Source: an uncultured Paracoccaceae bacterium
Lineage (GTDB): Bacteria; Pseudomonadota; Alphaproteobacteria; Rhodobacterales; Rhodobacteraceae
Direction: 5' to 3'
Length of the DNA stretch: 64,000 nucleotides
NCBI GenBank assembly: GCA_947489325.1
Contig: CANLDA010000004.1
Span: forward strand, 62,001 to 126,000
The position numbers and the translations under genes are program-made. A model generated the notes under the pieces. The model was given only the letters and a program-made list of their open reading frames with translations. It was not told the DNA's origin and made no database searches. Of the stretch, positions 17,984 to 25,740 are shown piece after piece. Positions within the stretch are counted from its first letter, which is position 1; each line of letters begins with the position of its first letter.

Positions 17984-19084
17984 ATGAACGTGCAGACGCC
18001 CAAAAATCAGTCCTCAATCAGCAGGGACGACGCCGCCGAGGCGCTGGAAAAGCTGCGAACTTGGGCAAAAAGCGCAAGCCCGACAGAGATTGCCGAGCTT
18101 GAACCGGCGGTTGCGCGTCTCTTGCCGGGACAAGAGGTGTCCAATTACCCGTCCTTGTCGCGGGAATATCAAGCTGATTTTGAGGTGGATGAAGATTATA
18201 AATGCACCTTGCCAGACCTGCAAAATGGGCCGACCAGCCTGATCCGTGGGGCGCAACGTCAAATCCAACACGTAGGGATTTCCAATTTCCGCCTGCCGAT
18301 CAATTACCACACTCGCGATGGCAACGACATCACCTTGGAAACAAGTGTAACCGGCACCGTAAGTCTTGAGGCCGACAAAAAGGGCATCAACATGTCCCGG
18401 ATCATGCGGTCATTTTACAAGCACGCGGAAAAAACCTTTAGCTTCGAAGTGATGGAAGCCGCGCTTGCGGATTACAAAGCTGACCTTGGCAGTTTTGATG
18501 CGCGCATTCAGATGCGCTTTCGCTATCCAATGAAAATTCCGTCCCTGCGCTCGGGATTGGAGGGGTATCAATATTACGATATCGCGATGGAAAAGGTGGA
18601 AATTGGAGGGCAACCTCTCAAGATTATGCATCTGGATTATGTCTATTCCTCCACATGCCCCTGTTCGCTGGAACTGTCCGAACATGCACGCCAATATCGC
18701 GGTCAATTGGCAACGCCTCATTCGCAACGATCCGTGGCGCGTATTTCTGTGGTGTCCCGCCCGATCCAGAAATTGTGGTTCGAAGATCTGATCGACATGG
18801 CGCGCCGCGCGGTGCCTACGGAAACACAGGTCATGGTCAAACGCGAAGACGAGCAGGCTTTTGCAGAACTCAACGCTGCCAATCCGATCTTTGTCGAGGA
18901 TGCCGCACGCCTCTTTTGCCACGAGTTGCAACAAGATGAACGCGTCGGCGATTTCCGCGTTATCGCCAGCCATCAGGAAAGCCTGCACAGCCATGATGCT
19001 GTTTCCATCCTGACCGAAGGCGAAACGTTCGCAGCAGGCTCCATCGATCCCAAATTGTTCACCACGCTCTTTCACGTGGGCTAA
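17984..19084 (+). CDS. folE2: GTP cyclohydrolase FolE2 (type IB)
   Basis: The 366-residue protein converts GTP to dihydroneopterin triphosphate, the first step of folate synthesis, using a metal-flexible active site distinct from zinc-dependent FolE. Family marks are HVGISNFRLPI, SRIMRSFYKH, the active-site cysteine segment YSSTCPCSLEL, ATPHSQRSVARISV and SHQESLHSHDAVS. The ATG at 17984 is preceded by AAAGGA with seven bases' spacing; a GTG six bases earlier is less likely. It stands alone between a LysR gene and trkH. The short upstream region shows no clear Zur-type palindrome. It supplies the pathway completed by folB and folP at 31533–33500. Confidence 0.95.
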   Translation: MNVQTPKNQSSISRDDAAEALEKLRTWAKSASPTEIAELEPAVARLLPGQEVSNYPSLSREYQADFEVDEDYKCTLPDLQNGPTSLIRGAQRQIQHVGISNFRLPINYHTRDGNDITLETSVTGTVSLEADKKGINMSRIMRSFYKHAEKTFSFEVMEAALADYKADLGSFDARIQMRFRYPMKIPSLRSGLEGYQYYDIAMEKVEIGGQPLKIMHLDYVYSSTCPCSLELSEHARQYRGQLATPHSQRSVARISVVSRPIQKLWFEDLIDMARRAVPTETQVMVKREDEQAFAELNAANPIFVEDAARLFCHELQQDERVGDFRVIASHQESLHSHDAVSILTEGETFAAGSIDPKLFTTLFHVG

Positions 19085-19222
19085 CGCGCGATCAGTTTTT
19101 TCGTGGAGAAAGTTATTTGGGGGGGGAGGTACGAGCCTTGTTCTGGACGGTGCAGTCCCCTCTGTGGCTTTTGTGCATGACTGTGCTTGACAGTTTGACA
19201 CCACCGGGCCAACCCTGCGTTC

Positions 19223-20671
19223 ATGTTTGATATAAGACCCGTCGGATATGTGATCGGCCTCTTGGTGGCCATGCTGGGGGCGGCAATGCTGCTTCCTATG
19301 CTGATTGATATTGTCGAGGGCAGAGGGCATTGGCCTGCATTTCTGGAATCCGCAATTTTGACCTTTTTGATTGGCGGGATGGTGGCGCTCAGTTGTCAGA
19401 ACGTCAATAAAGATCGTTTGACCATTCAGCAGACCTTTTTACTTACCACAGGGGTCTGGCTGGCTTTGCCCATTTTTGGGGCCTTGCCCTTCTGGCTTGG
19501 CGCAACCGAGGCCCGTTATGTGGATGCGTTTTTTGAGGCCATGTCAGGGTTGACGACAACCGGATCCACCGTTCTGAGCGGGTTAGAAGACTTGCCCCGT
19601 GGTATCCTTCTTTGGCGTGGGATGTTGCAATGGATTGGAGGCATCGGGATCATTGTTGTGGCGATGGTGTTCTTGCCGGAACTGCGGGTCGGGGGGATGC
19701 AAATCTTCCGATCAGAAGGGTTTGACACCTTTGGCAAAATTCTGCCGCGTGCGACGCAAATTTCATCACGTATTTCGGTAATATACGTTGCGCTGACTTT
19801 GATGTGCACCTTTGGGTATCTCATCACTGGCATGAACCCGTTTGATGCCACTGTACATGCGATGACCACGATCGCAACAGGTGGGTTTGCCAACTATGAT
19901 GCCTCTATGGGGGCCTTTGGTGGTGCCACGGAGTATATGTCTGTTGTATTCATGATATTGGCGGCCTTGCCCTTTGTGCGCTTTGTACAGATGACCGCTG
20001 GTTCTGCCGCGCCCTTGCTGCGTGACAGCCAGATACGTGTTTTTCTAGCCACTGCCTTGGTCATTGTTGCAATTGTAACGGCTTGGCAGTTCTTGCGCCT
20101 TGGGGACATCAGTGAAATCGCCTTTCGCAAAGCTTTGTTTAACACTGTGTCGATCCTGACAGGCACCGGATATGCCAGCGCTGACTACATGCTTTGGGGC
20201 AGCTTTCCAGTGGCGTTGTTGTTTTTTGTAGGGCTGATTGGGGGCTGCGCGGGCTCTACGTCGTGTTCCGTCAAAGTCTTTCGCTATCAACTGTTGTTTG
20301 CCTCTATCAAGGTACAACTGCGCAAACTGCACACTCCGAGTGGTGTGTTCACGCCGCGCTATCAGGGACGTCGAGTTGAGGATGATGTCCTGAGTTCGGT
20401 CATGTCCTTCTTTGTATTTTTTACTGTGACACTGGGCCTTTTGTCCGTGGCGCTTGGTTTGACCGGGCTTGATTTTGTAACGTCTTTGTCAGGGGCCGCA
20501 GCTGCATTGGCGAATATCGGCCCCGGACTTGGCGAAACGATCGGCCCTGCGGGCAACTTTGCCTCACTCAATGATACTGCAAAATGGTTGCTGGCGATCG
20601 GGATGTTGATCGGTCGTCTGGAACTGCTTGTGGTTTATGCACTTTTTACCCTTCGCTTTTGGAGAGCATGA
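19223..20671 (+). CDS. trkH: TrkH-family potassium uptake protein
   Basis: The 482-residue protein has about ten to twelve membrane helices built from four M1-P-M2 repeats. Pore loops with the key glycines are seen in GLTTTGST, MTTIATGGFAN, ILTGTGYAS and NIGPGLG. TrkH forms the K+-translocating subunit of Trk systems and needs a cytosolic TrkA RCK protein, which is not in this window. The first ATG with a hydrophobic start is at 19223. Its stop overlaps the start of the next gene by one base, so the K+ transporter and a ThDP enzyme share a transcript, an odd pairing. Confidence 0.92.
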   Translation: MFDIRPVGYVIGLLVAMLGAAMLLPMLIDIVEGRGHWPAFLESAILTFLIGGMVALSCQNVNKDRLTIQQTFLLTTGVWLALPIFGALPFWLGATEARYVDAFFEAMSGLTTTGSTVLSGLEDLPRGILLWRGMLQWIGGIGIIVVAMVFLPELRVGGMQIFRSEGFDTFGKILPRATQISSRISVIYVALTLMCTFGYLITGMNPFDATVHAMTTIATGGFANYDASMGAFGGATEYMSVVFMILAALPFVRFVQMTAGSAAPLLRDSQIRVFLATALVIVAIVTAWQFLRLGDISEIAFRKALFNTVSILTGTGYASADYMLWGSFPVALLFFVGLIGGCAGSTSCSVKVFRYQLLFASIKVQLRKLHTPSGVFTPRYQGRRVEDDVLSSVMSFFVFFTVTLGLLSVALGLTGLDFVTSLSGAAAALANIGPGLGETIGPAGNFASLNDTAKWLLAIGMLIGRLELLVVYALFTLRFWRA

Positions 20672-22272
20672 TGACAAATGATACCCAACGCCCGCTTGGT
20701 GCGCAGATTTCCCATATGCTGAAAGATCGCGGTGTGGATGTGATCTTCGGTATCCCGGGTGTGCATAATGTTGAAATGTATCGCGGTATCGAAGAGGCCG
20801 GAATTACTCATGTCTTGGCGCGCCACGAACAAGGCGCCGGGTTTATGGCGGATGGGTATGCACGCGCCAGCGGCAAATTTGGGGTGGCTTACGTGATCAC
20901 TGGCCCTGGCCTTTGCAACATCATGACGCCGATGGGGCAGGCCTATAGTGACAGCGTCCCTGTTCTTGTGATGTCCTCGTGTCTTGACGAAACATCTGCG
21001 CGGCGTGGGCAATTGCATCAGATGCTGAATCAAGAGGCTGCCGCTGCGACAGTGTGTGATTGGAGTGAAGAGGCGCGTTCTGCCGAAGCTGCCTATTCGT
21101 TGGTGGACCGCGCCATTTCCGAGTTTTCAAGCCGTCGTGCCCGCCCCAAACATATTCAGGTGCCGATTGCTCTGCTGGGGAGCATGGCTGACGCTGCGCC
21201 TGTTGCTCCGGGGGCACAAGCCAGCACCGGTGCCCTGAAAGTGGATGATCTCAGCGCTTTTGCAGCCACGCTTAAGGCAGCCCGCAAGCCGCTGTTTATT
21301 TTTGGCGGGGGTCTGCAGGGTGAACATGCAGCAGAAGCCGCGCGGACGATATTGCGTCAAAGTGGTGGCGCAGGTTTCACCACTTATGCTGGTGGTGGAT
21401 TGTTGGCTGCAGATGATCCTATGAGTTTTGGGTGTTATCTGGGGCGCCCCGAAAGTGCTAGGATCATTGGTGAGGCTGACTTGGTGATTGCCATTGGTAC
21501 ACAACTTGCCGAGGTGGATTTGTGGCGCAATGAGTTGGGTCATACAGGGACATTGGTGCGGGTGGATATTGATCCAGAAGTCTTGACTGATGAACATCGC
21601 GCTGATGTGGCATTTCATGCCGATGGTGTTGCGTTCTTGAGTGAACTGTCTGGTCATCTGACAGAAGAGGCCGCGTCAAAGTGGGAGGCGGATTCTGTGG
21701 CAGCGATGCGCGCGCGTTGGCGCGCAGAAACCGACGCAGAACGTCCAGGCATTGTGCCGATTTGTGACGCGCTTCGATCTGTGATGCCAGACGATGCGAT
21801 GGTGTTTTCGGATATGACGCAGTTTGCTTATGTCGCCAAAGAGGTTTGGGACATGCCCACACCAGGTCATTGGCATCACCCGACAGGGTTCGGTACGCTG
21901 GGATATGCCCTGCCTGCCGCAATTGGAGGAGCAATGGCACGTCCAGGGCAACCCACGGTATGCGTCGCGGGGGACTATGGATTTCAGTATACTATTCAGG
22001 AGTTGGGAACTGCGGTGGAACTGGGATTGCCTATGCCCATTTTGCTGTGGGACAATGGAAAGCTCAAAGAGATTGAAGATAGTATGGTCAACAGTCAGAT
22101 CGCTCCGAATGCAGTGGTGGCAATGAATCCAGATTTCTGCAAGTTAGCTGAAGCCTATGGGGCGCATGCGACTGAACCCGCAAACCTGACGGAACTGTTA
22201 GATGCAGTTAAGACCGCTTTTGTGGCGGATAAGCCGACGTTGATCCGAATGACACCCGCCATCAGAGGTTAA
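20671..22272 (+). CDS. Thiamine-diphosphate-dependent decarboxylase, AruI-like (5-guanidino-2-oxopentanoate decarboxylase type)
   Basis: The 533-residue enzyme has the acetolactate synthase/pyruvate decarboxylase layout: an N-terminal PYR domain with catalytic Glu in LARHEQGAGFMADGYAR, a central domain (KPLFIFGGGLQ, ADLVIAIGTQL), and a C-terminal PP domain with the Mg/ThDP motif GDYGFQYTIQE ending in LWDNGKLKEI. The pattern is closest, from memory, to AruI-type 2-oxo acid decarboxylases of arginine transamination. ATG 20671 has GGAG at good spacing; ATG 20668 directly before it is possible. A 31-bp hairpin starts six bases after the stop. The substrate assignment is tentative; the family is secure. 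Confidence 0.75.
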   Translation: MTNDTQRPLGAQISHMLKDRGVDVIFGIPGVHNVEMYRGIEEAGITHVLARHEQGAGFMADGYARASGKFGVAYVITGPGLCNIMTPMGQAYSDSVPVLVMSSCLDETSARRGQLHQMLNQEAAAATVCDWSEEARSAEAAYSLVDRAISEFSSRRARPKHIQVPIALLGSMADAAPVAPGAQASTGALKVDDLSAFAATLKAARKPLFIFGGGLQGEHAAEAARTILRQSGGAGFTTYAGGGLLAADDPMSFGCYLGRPESARIIGEADLVIAIGTQLAEVDLWRNELGHTGTLVRVDIDPEVLTDEHRADVAFHADGVAFLSELSGHLTEEAASKWEADSVAAMRARWRAETDAERPGIVPICDALRSVMPDDAMVFSDMTQFAYVAKEVWDMPTPGHWHHPTGFGTLGYALPAAIGGAMARPGQPTVCVAGDYGFQYTIQELGTAVELGLPMPILLWDNGKLKEIEDSMVNSQIAPNAVVAMNPDFCKLAEAYGAHATEPANLTELLDAVKTAFVADKPTLIRMTPAIRG

Positions 22273-22278
22273 GCCAAG

Positions 22279-22354
22279 GCTCATCGGTCCCTTTTGGTCC
22301 CTCTTCGCTTTCGAAAGCGTTGCAGCGAAGAGGGACCAAAAGGGACCGATGAGC
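22279..22354. repeat. Dispersed hairpin repeat, copy with perfect 31-bp arms; probable bidirectional terminator
   Basis: The arms 22279–22309 and 22324–22354 are exact reverse complements over 31 bases, with a 14-base loop. It lies six bases after the stop of the ThDP enzyme gene and seven bases after the stop of the convergent trypsin-fold gene. A T5 run follows the right arm, so it can end plus-strand transcription. The arm sequence recurs at 27972, 57786 and 10377. Confidence 0.9.
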
Positions 22355-22361
22355 GATTTTT

Positions 22362-24131
22362 CTATTCCCAACAGCTCACAAGAACGGTTGTTCCGGCTGC
22401 CAAAATGGTTAGGTCTTCGGGCGCAATGGCAGGTGAAGGTGCTGCCACCGAGTGGCTAATTCCCAAGTCTTTCATAACAGATTGAATTGCCGAAGGGGCC
22501 ACGACAAAACTGACTTCCTTTGGCAGTTGCTGCGTCGTGTCTGATGATGCAGGCAAAAGCATGCCAACAACCGCACCTGTTGCATCAAACACGGGTCCAC
22601 CCGCATCACCGGGTTGTGCAGTCAAAGACAGACGGGAGATATGATTCTCTCCACGCAAGCCCTGCACATCTTCCAACCGCCCAAATGTCAGAGTCGGCGC
22701 GCCTAACACGCCTTCAAAGGAATATCCCGATACGGCTACTTCTGATTGAAGACGAGGAGTCCCGTCACGCAGTTGTGCCACGTTCATGGGCGCAAGCGTA
22801 TCTACCGGGCGCAGGATGGCGACGCCAAGAGCCGTGTCATTGGTAATCACAGTGGCGGGATAATCGCCTTCAAGCGTGACTGTGCCGCATTGTTGCACGA
22901 CCTCTGACGTGGTCACCACCACCCCTGCCTGATTGATAAAGAACCCAGAGCGAGAAATTTTGGGTTGGCGAATTTCCAGCCCTGCCAGCAAATTGATATT
23001 TTGCACCGTTTCACTGCTTGCGGCAGGATCAAGGGCACCACCGATGCGGCCAAAGGATTTCTGCATCTCGTTCAAAACGCGACGGCGACGTTCTTCGTCG
23101 CCTGCGGGCCAAGCAAGGGTAAAGCCTTTGATCTCTCCATCCTTCAAGGTAACTTCGGTGTGTGAGATCATGTGCCCATCTTCACCGATTAACACAAATC
23201 CATCCTTGCGGCGTTCTCTTGGGCCTTCCAGTGGGACGATTTCCAGTGTCTGCATGATTTCATACAGGCCAAACAACGTGGCTTGATCGCCTTTTTGGCT
23301 GATCAAGAGGACCTTGGCATCTACGTCCCCGGTGGCGTCATAATGCACGAAAGGGAATTCAATCTTGGATTTTGCGACCACACCTGTGGGGATCTGCACC
23401 TCGATACCCGCGTCCAGATCAGCGATGGTTTGCAAATCAAGGCCCTTTAGAACGGCGAAATAGGCGTTTTTCAAAACCTTCCGCTGGCGTGTGGTCAAAA
23501 CGCCAGTGGGATCGAACGCATTGGCCGATTGCCATTCCGCCATCGACCGGCGTGTGCCTCGACCAAAGGCCCCATCAATGGCACTGTTATAAAATCCCGC
23601 CCATTTCAGCCAAACTTGCAATTCCTTGCGTTCTTCGCGGCTAAGCGCTGCTTCAGAAGCGCGGGCCTGACGGGGGGTTTCCTCAGGCTCGCTGCTGCTG
23701 TCGTCGATCTGGGTTTCTGCCGTCTCTACAGGATCGTCAGAAGAAGTCGTTTCTGGGATCGAGGAGCTTTCAGCTACGCTGGGCAAAGTGGTCAGCAGAT
23801 TTGCGCCGACGGGCCAGAACTGCGCGCGAAATGCGGATGTGAAGGCGATAAAGCTGTCCCTTGGGATCACTCTTTCTTCACGATACACACGCAGTACAGT
23901 TTCGGCGTCTTCGGGCGTATAAGGACCCAACACAATAGCATACCAGCCACCGCCAAGGCTGAAGCCGTTCACATCCTCGACCTCGCGGGCGTATTGCTGA
24001 ATACGGTCGCGCGCGACTGTCAGGCTTGGTTGTGCTTCAATTTGCACCCAAACGATTTCATTTTCTTGTGATAGAGCGGAGGTCAGGCTGCCAATAAAAA
24101 CGAGCAGCGCCGTGAAAAGGATTCGCATCAT
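22362..24131 (-). CDS. Secreted trypsin-fold protein with peptidoglycan-binding domain; catalytic triad lost
   Basis: The 589-residue protein has a signal peptide (1–22), a region resembling a SPOR/sporulation-related repeat (GGGWYAIVLGPYTPEDAETVLR, 60–81), an acidic Ser/Glu-rich linker (115–155), a PG_binding_1-like domain (165–225), a middle region I do not recognise, and a C-terminal S1C/trypsin-like domain (375–560). In that domain the usual TNAHVV is TTSEVV (E410), the DLALL position reads GVAIL (G436), and GDSGGP reads GDAGGP (A510), so His, Asp and Ser are all replaced. It should be a non-catalytic, cell-wall-associated periplasmic protein. The start at 24131 or 24128 is chosen because it yields the signal peptide. 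Confidence 0.8.
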   Translation of the reverse strand: MMRILFTALLVFIGSLTSALSQENEIVWVQIEAQPSLTVARDRIQQYAREVEDVNGFSLGGGWYAIVLGPYTPEDAETVLRVYREERVIPRDSFIAFTSAFRAQFWPVGANLLTTLPSVAESSSIPETTSSDDPVETAETQIDDSSSEPEETPRQARASEAALSREERKELQVWLKWAGFYNSAIDGAFGRGTRRSMAEWQSANAFDPTGVLTTRQRKVLKNAYFAVLKGLDLQTIADLDAGIEVQIPTGVVAKSKIEFPFVHYDATGDVDAKVLLISQKGDQATLFGLYEIMQTLEIVPLEGPRERRKDGFVLIGEDGHMISHTEVTLKDGEIKGFTLAWPAGDEERRRRVLNEMQKSFGRIGGALDPAASSETVQNINLLAGLEIRQPKISRSGFFINQAGVVVTTSEVVQQCGTVTLEGDYPATVITNDTALGVAILRPVDTLAPMNVAQLRDGTPRLQSEVAVSGYSFEGVLGAPTLTFGRLEDVQGLRGENHISRLSLTAQPGDAGGPVFDATGAVVGMLLPASSDTTQQLPKEVSFVVAPSAIQSVMKDLGISHSVAAPSPAIAPEDLTILAAGTTVLVSCWE

Positions 24132-24200
24132 ATGTATGTTGACCCTTGCAACGTTTAAAACAGTGACATTAACGCACATGTTTATCAGGTCTGGCAGATG

Positions 24201-24229
24201 TTGCACCCCCATTTTGCACAATGGTGCAA
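24201..24229. promoter_or_regulatory. Repeated TTGCAC motif in the intergenic region before glyQ
   Basis: TTGCAC at 24201 is followed by the palindrome TTGCAC-AATG-GTGCAA at 24214–24229, with 13 bases between the starts of the two direct copies. It sits between the divergent trypsin-fold gene and glyQ, 57 bases before the glyQ start, and could be an operator. No known regulator is assigned. Confidence 0.4.
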
Positions 24230-24285
24230 TTGACGATGTCGCAGCGAAGGCATAGGAACAACGCGCGTTTCCAAAGGGAAGAACC

Positions 24286-25215
24286 ATGCCAAAAAGCGAT
24301 AGCAAACCGAGCAGCTTTCAAGAGATCATTTTGCGGCTACAGGCTTATTGGGCCGAAAAAGGCTGCGCGATCATGCAACCTTATGACATGGAAGTGGGCG
24401 CAGGAACATTTCACCCGGCCACCACCTTGCGGTCCCTTGGTTCACGACCGTGGGCTGCGGCTTATGTTCAACCTTCGCGTCGCCCGACCGATGGGCGCTA
24501 TGGCGAAAACCCTAATCGTCTCCAGCATTATTACCAATATCAAGTGTTGATAAAACCCAGCCCACCCAACTTACAAAACCTGTATCTTGGAAGTCTGGCC
24601 GCCATTGGCATTGATATGGACCTGCACGACATTCGTTTTGTCGAAGATGACTGGGAAAGCCCCACACTGGGTGCATGGGGTCTGGGCTGGGAGGTCTGGT
24701 GTGACGGTATGGAAGTCAGCCAGTTCACCTATTTCCAACAGGTTGGAGGGCATGACTGTCATCCGGTTTCGGGCGAGCTGACCTATGGTCTAGAACGTTT
24801 GGCAATGTATGTGCTGGGCGTCGATCACGTGATGGATATGCCATATAACAGCCCGGATGCGCCTATTGCCTTGAAATACGGTGACGTGTTCAAGCAAACT
24901 GAAGAAGAATATGCGCGTTGGAATTTTGACGTGGCCAACACCGAAGTTCTGCTGCGCCATTTTGTCGAGGCCGAAGCCGAGTGCGAGGCCATCTTGGCCC
25001 AAGTGCATGACGACCCTAAAACCGGCAAGCGTATCATCATGGCGCATCCCGCCTATGACCAGTGCATCAAAGCAAGCCACATCTTTAACCTGCTGGATGC
25101 GCGCGGCGTTATTTCTGTGACGGAACGTCAAGCCTATATTGGACGTGTGCGCGCCTTGGCAAAACAATGTGCGGATGCCTTTGTGTTGACCGAAGCCGGG
25201 GGATATGCGGCGTGA
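24286..25215 (+). CDS. glyQ: Glycyl-tRNA synthetase alpha subunit
   Basis: The 309-residue class II synthetase alpha chain of the bacterial alpha2beta2 glycyl-tRNA synthetase activates glycine and charges tRNA-Gly in the cytosol. Conserved family stretches seen are [21 protein letters not shown], the class II motif [31 protein letters not shown] and [17 protein letters not shown]. The length is normal. The stop overlaps the GTG start of the next gene, and the beta subunit follows that, so all three are co-translated. Confidence 0.97.
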   Translation: MPKSDSKPSSFQEIILRLQAYWAEKGCAIMQPYDMEVGAGTFHPATTLRSLGSRPWAAAYVQPSRRPTDGRYGENPNRLQHYYQYQVLIKPSPPNLQNLYLGSLAAIGIDMDLHDIRFVEDDWESPTLGAWGLGWEVWCDGMEVSQFTYFQQVGGHDCHPVSGELTYGLERLAMYVLGVDHVMDMPYNSPDAPIALKYGDVFKQTEEEYARWNFDVANTEVLLRHFVEAEAECEAILAQVHDDPKTGKRIIMAHPAYDQCIKASHIFNLLDARGVISVTERQAYIGRVRALAKQCADAFVLTEAGGYAA

Positions 25216-25739
25216 CCGGTAAAATACTTGTTATGATTATCGTGCTGTCTACGCTGATCTTTGGCGTTGGATTGTATTACACGCAGGTTTATGCGTTTTA
25301 TGAGGAGATCACCGCCGAGAGTTCGGGCGGTGTGACGCTTGTTGCACAGGCAGACGGCGTGACGCAGGAATTGAAACATCACGATTTTAAAGGCATCGAC
25401 AGCGTGTCATCGCCAATTCGCTATCGTGCTTGTTATTCGCTGATGCAGTCGCTGGATGTCTTGCAAGAATCTTATCAAACCTATCCCAAGGCTGTGCCGC
25501 TGACCTCGCCGAAATGGTTTGATTGTTTTGATGCAACCGAGATCGGTGAAGCTCTCGAAGCAGGCACAGCAAAGGCCTTTCTTGGAGTTAGCAACGTCAT
25601 GTATGGCATCGACCGGGTGGTCGCGGTGATGCCGGACGGCCGAGCCTTTGCTTGGCATCAAATTAACGACTGCGGCAAGCTTGCCTTTGATGGCGACCCG
25701 GTTCCTGCTCACTGTCCCCCTAAGCCAGAAGGCCAATAA
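25212..25739 (+). CDS. Membrane-anchored protein of unknown function between glyQ and glyS (probably DUF6446)
   Basis: The 175-residue protein has a single N-terminal membrane helix ([21 protein letters not shown]) and a periplasmic domain with four cysteines and conserved-looking stretches [19 protein letters not shown] and [22 protein letters not shown]. The start is GTG at 25212, forming GTGA with the glyQ stop. A protein of this type sits at this place in many Rhodobacterales genomes; I recall it as DUF6446 but cannot check. The link to glycyl-tRNA synthesis is by position only. Confidence 0.75.
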   Translation: MTGKILVMIIVLSTLIFGVGLYYTQVYAFYEEITAESSGGVTLVAQADGVTQELKHHDFKGIDSVSSPIRYRACYSLMQSLDVLQESYQTYPKAVPLTSPKWFDCFDATEIGEALEAGTAKAFLGVSNVMYGIDRVVAVMPDGRAFAWHQINDCGKLAFDGDPVPAHCPPKPEGQ

Positions 25740-25740
25740 T

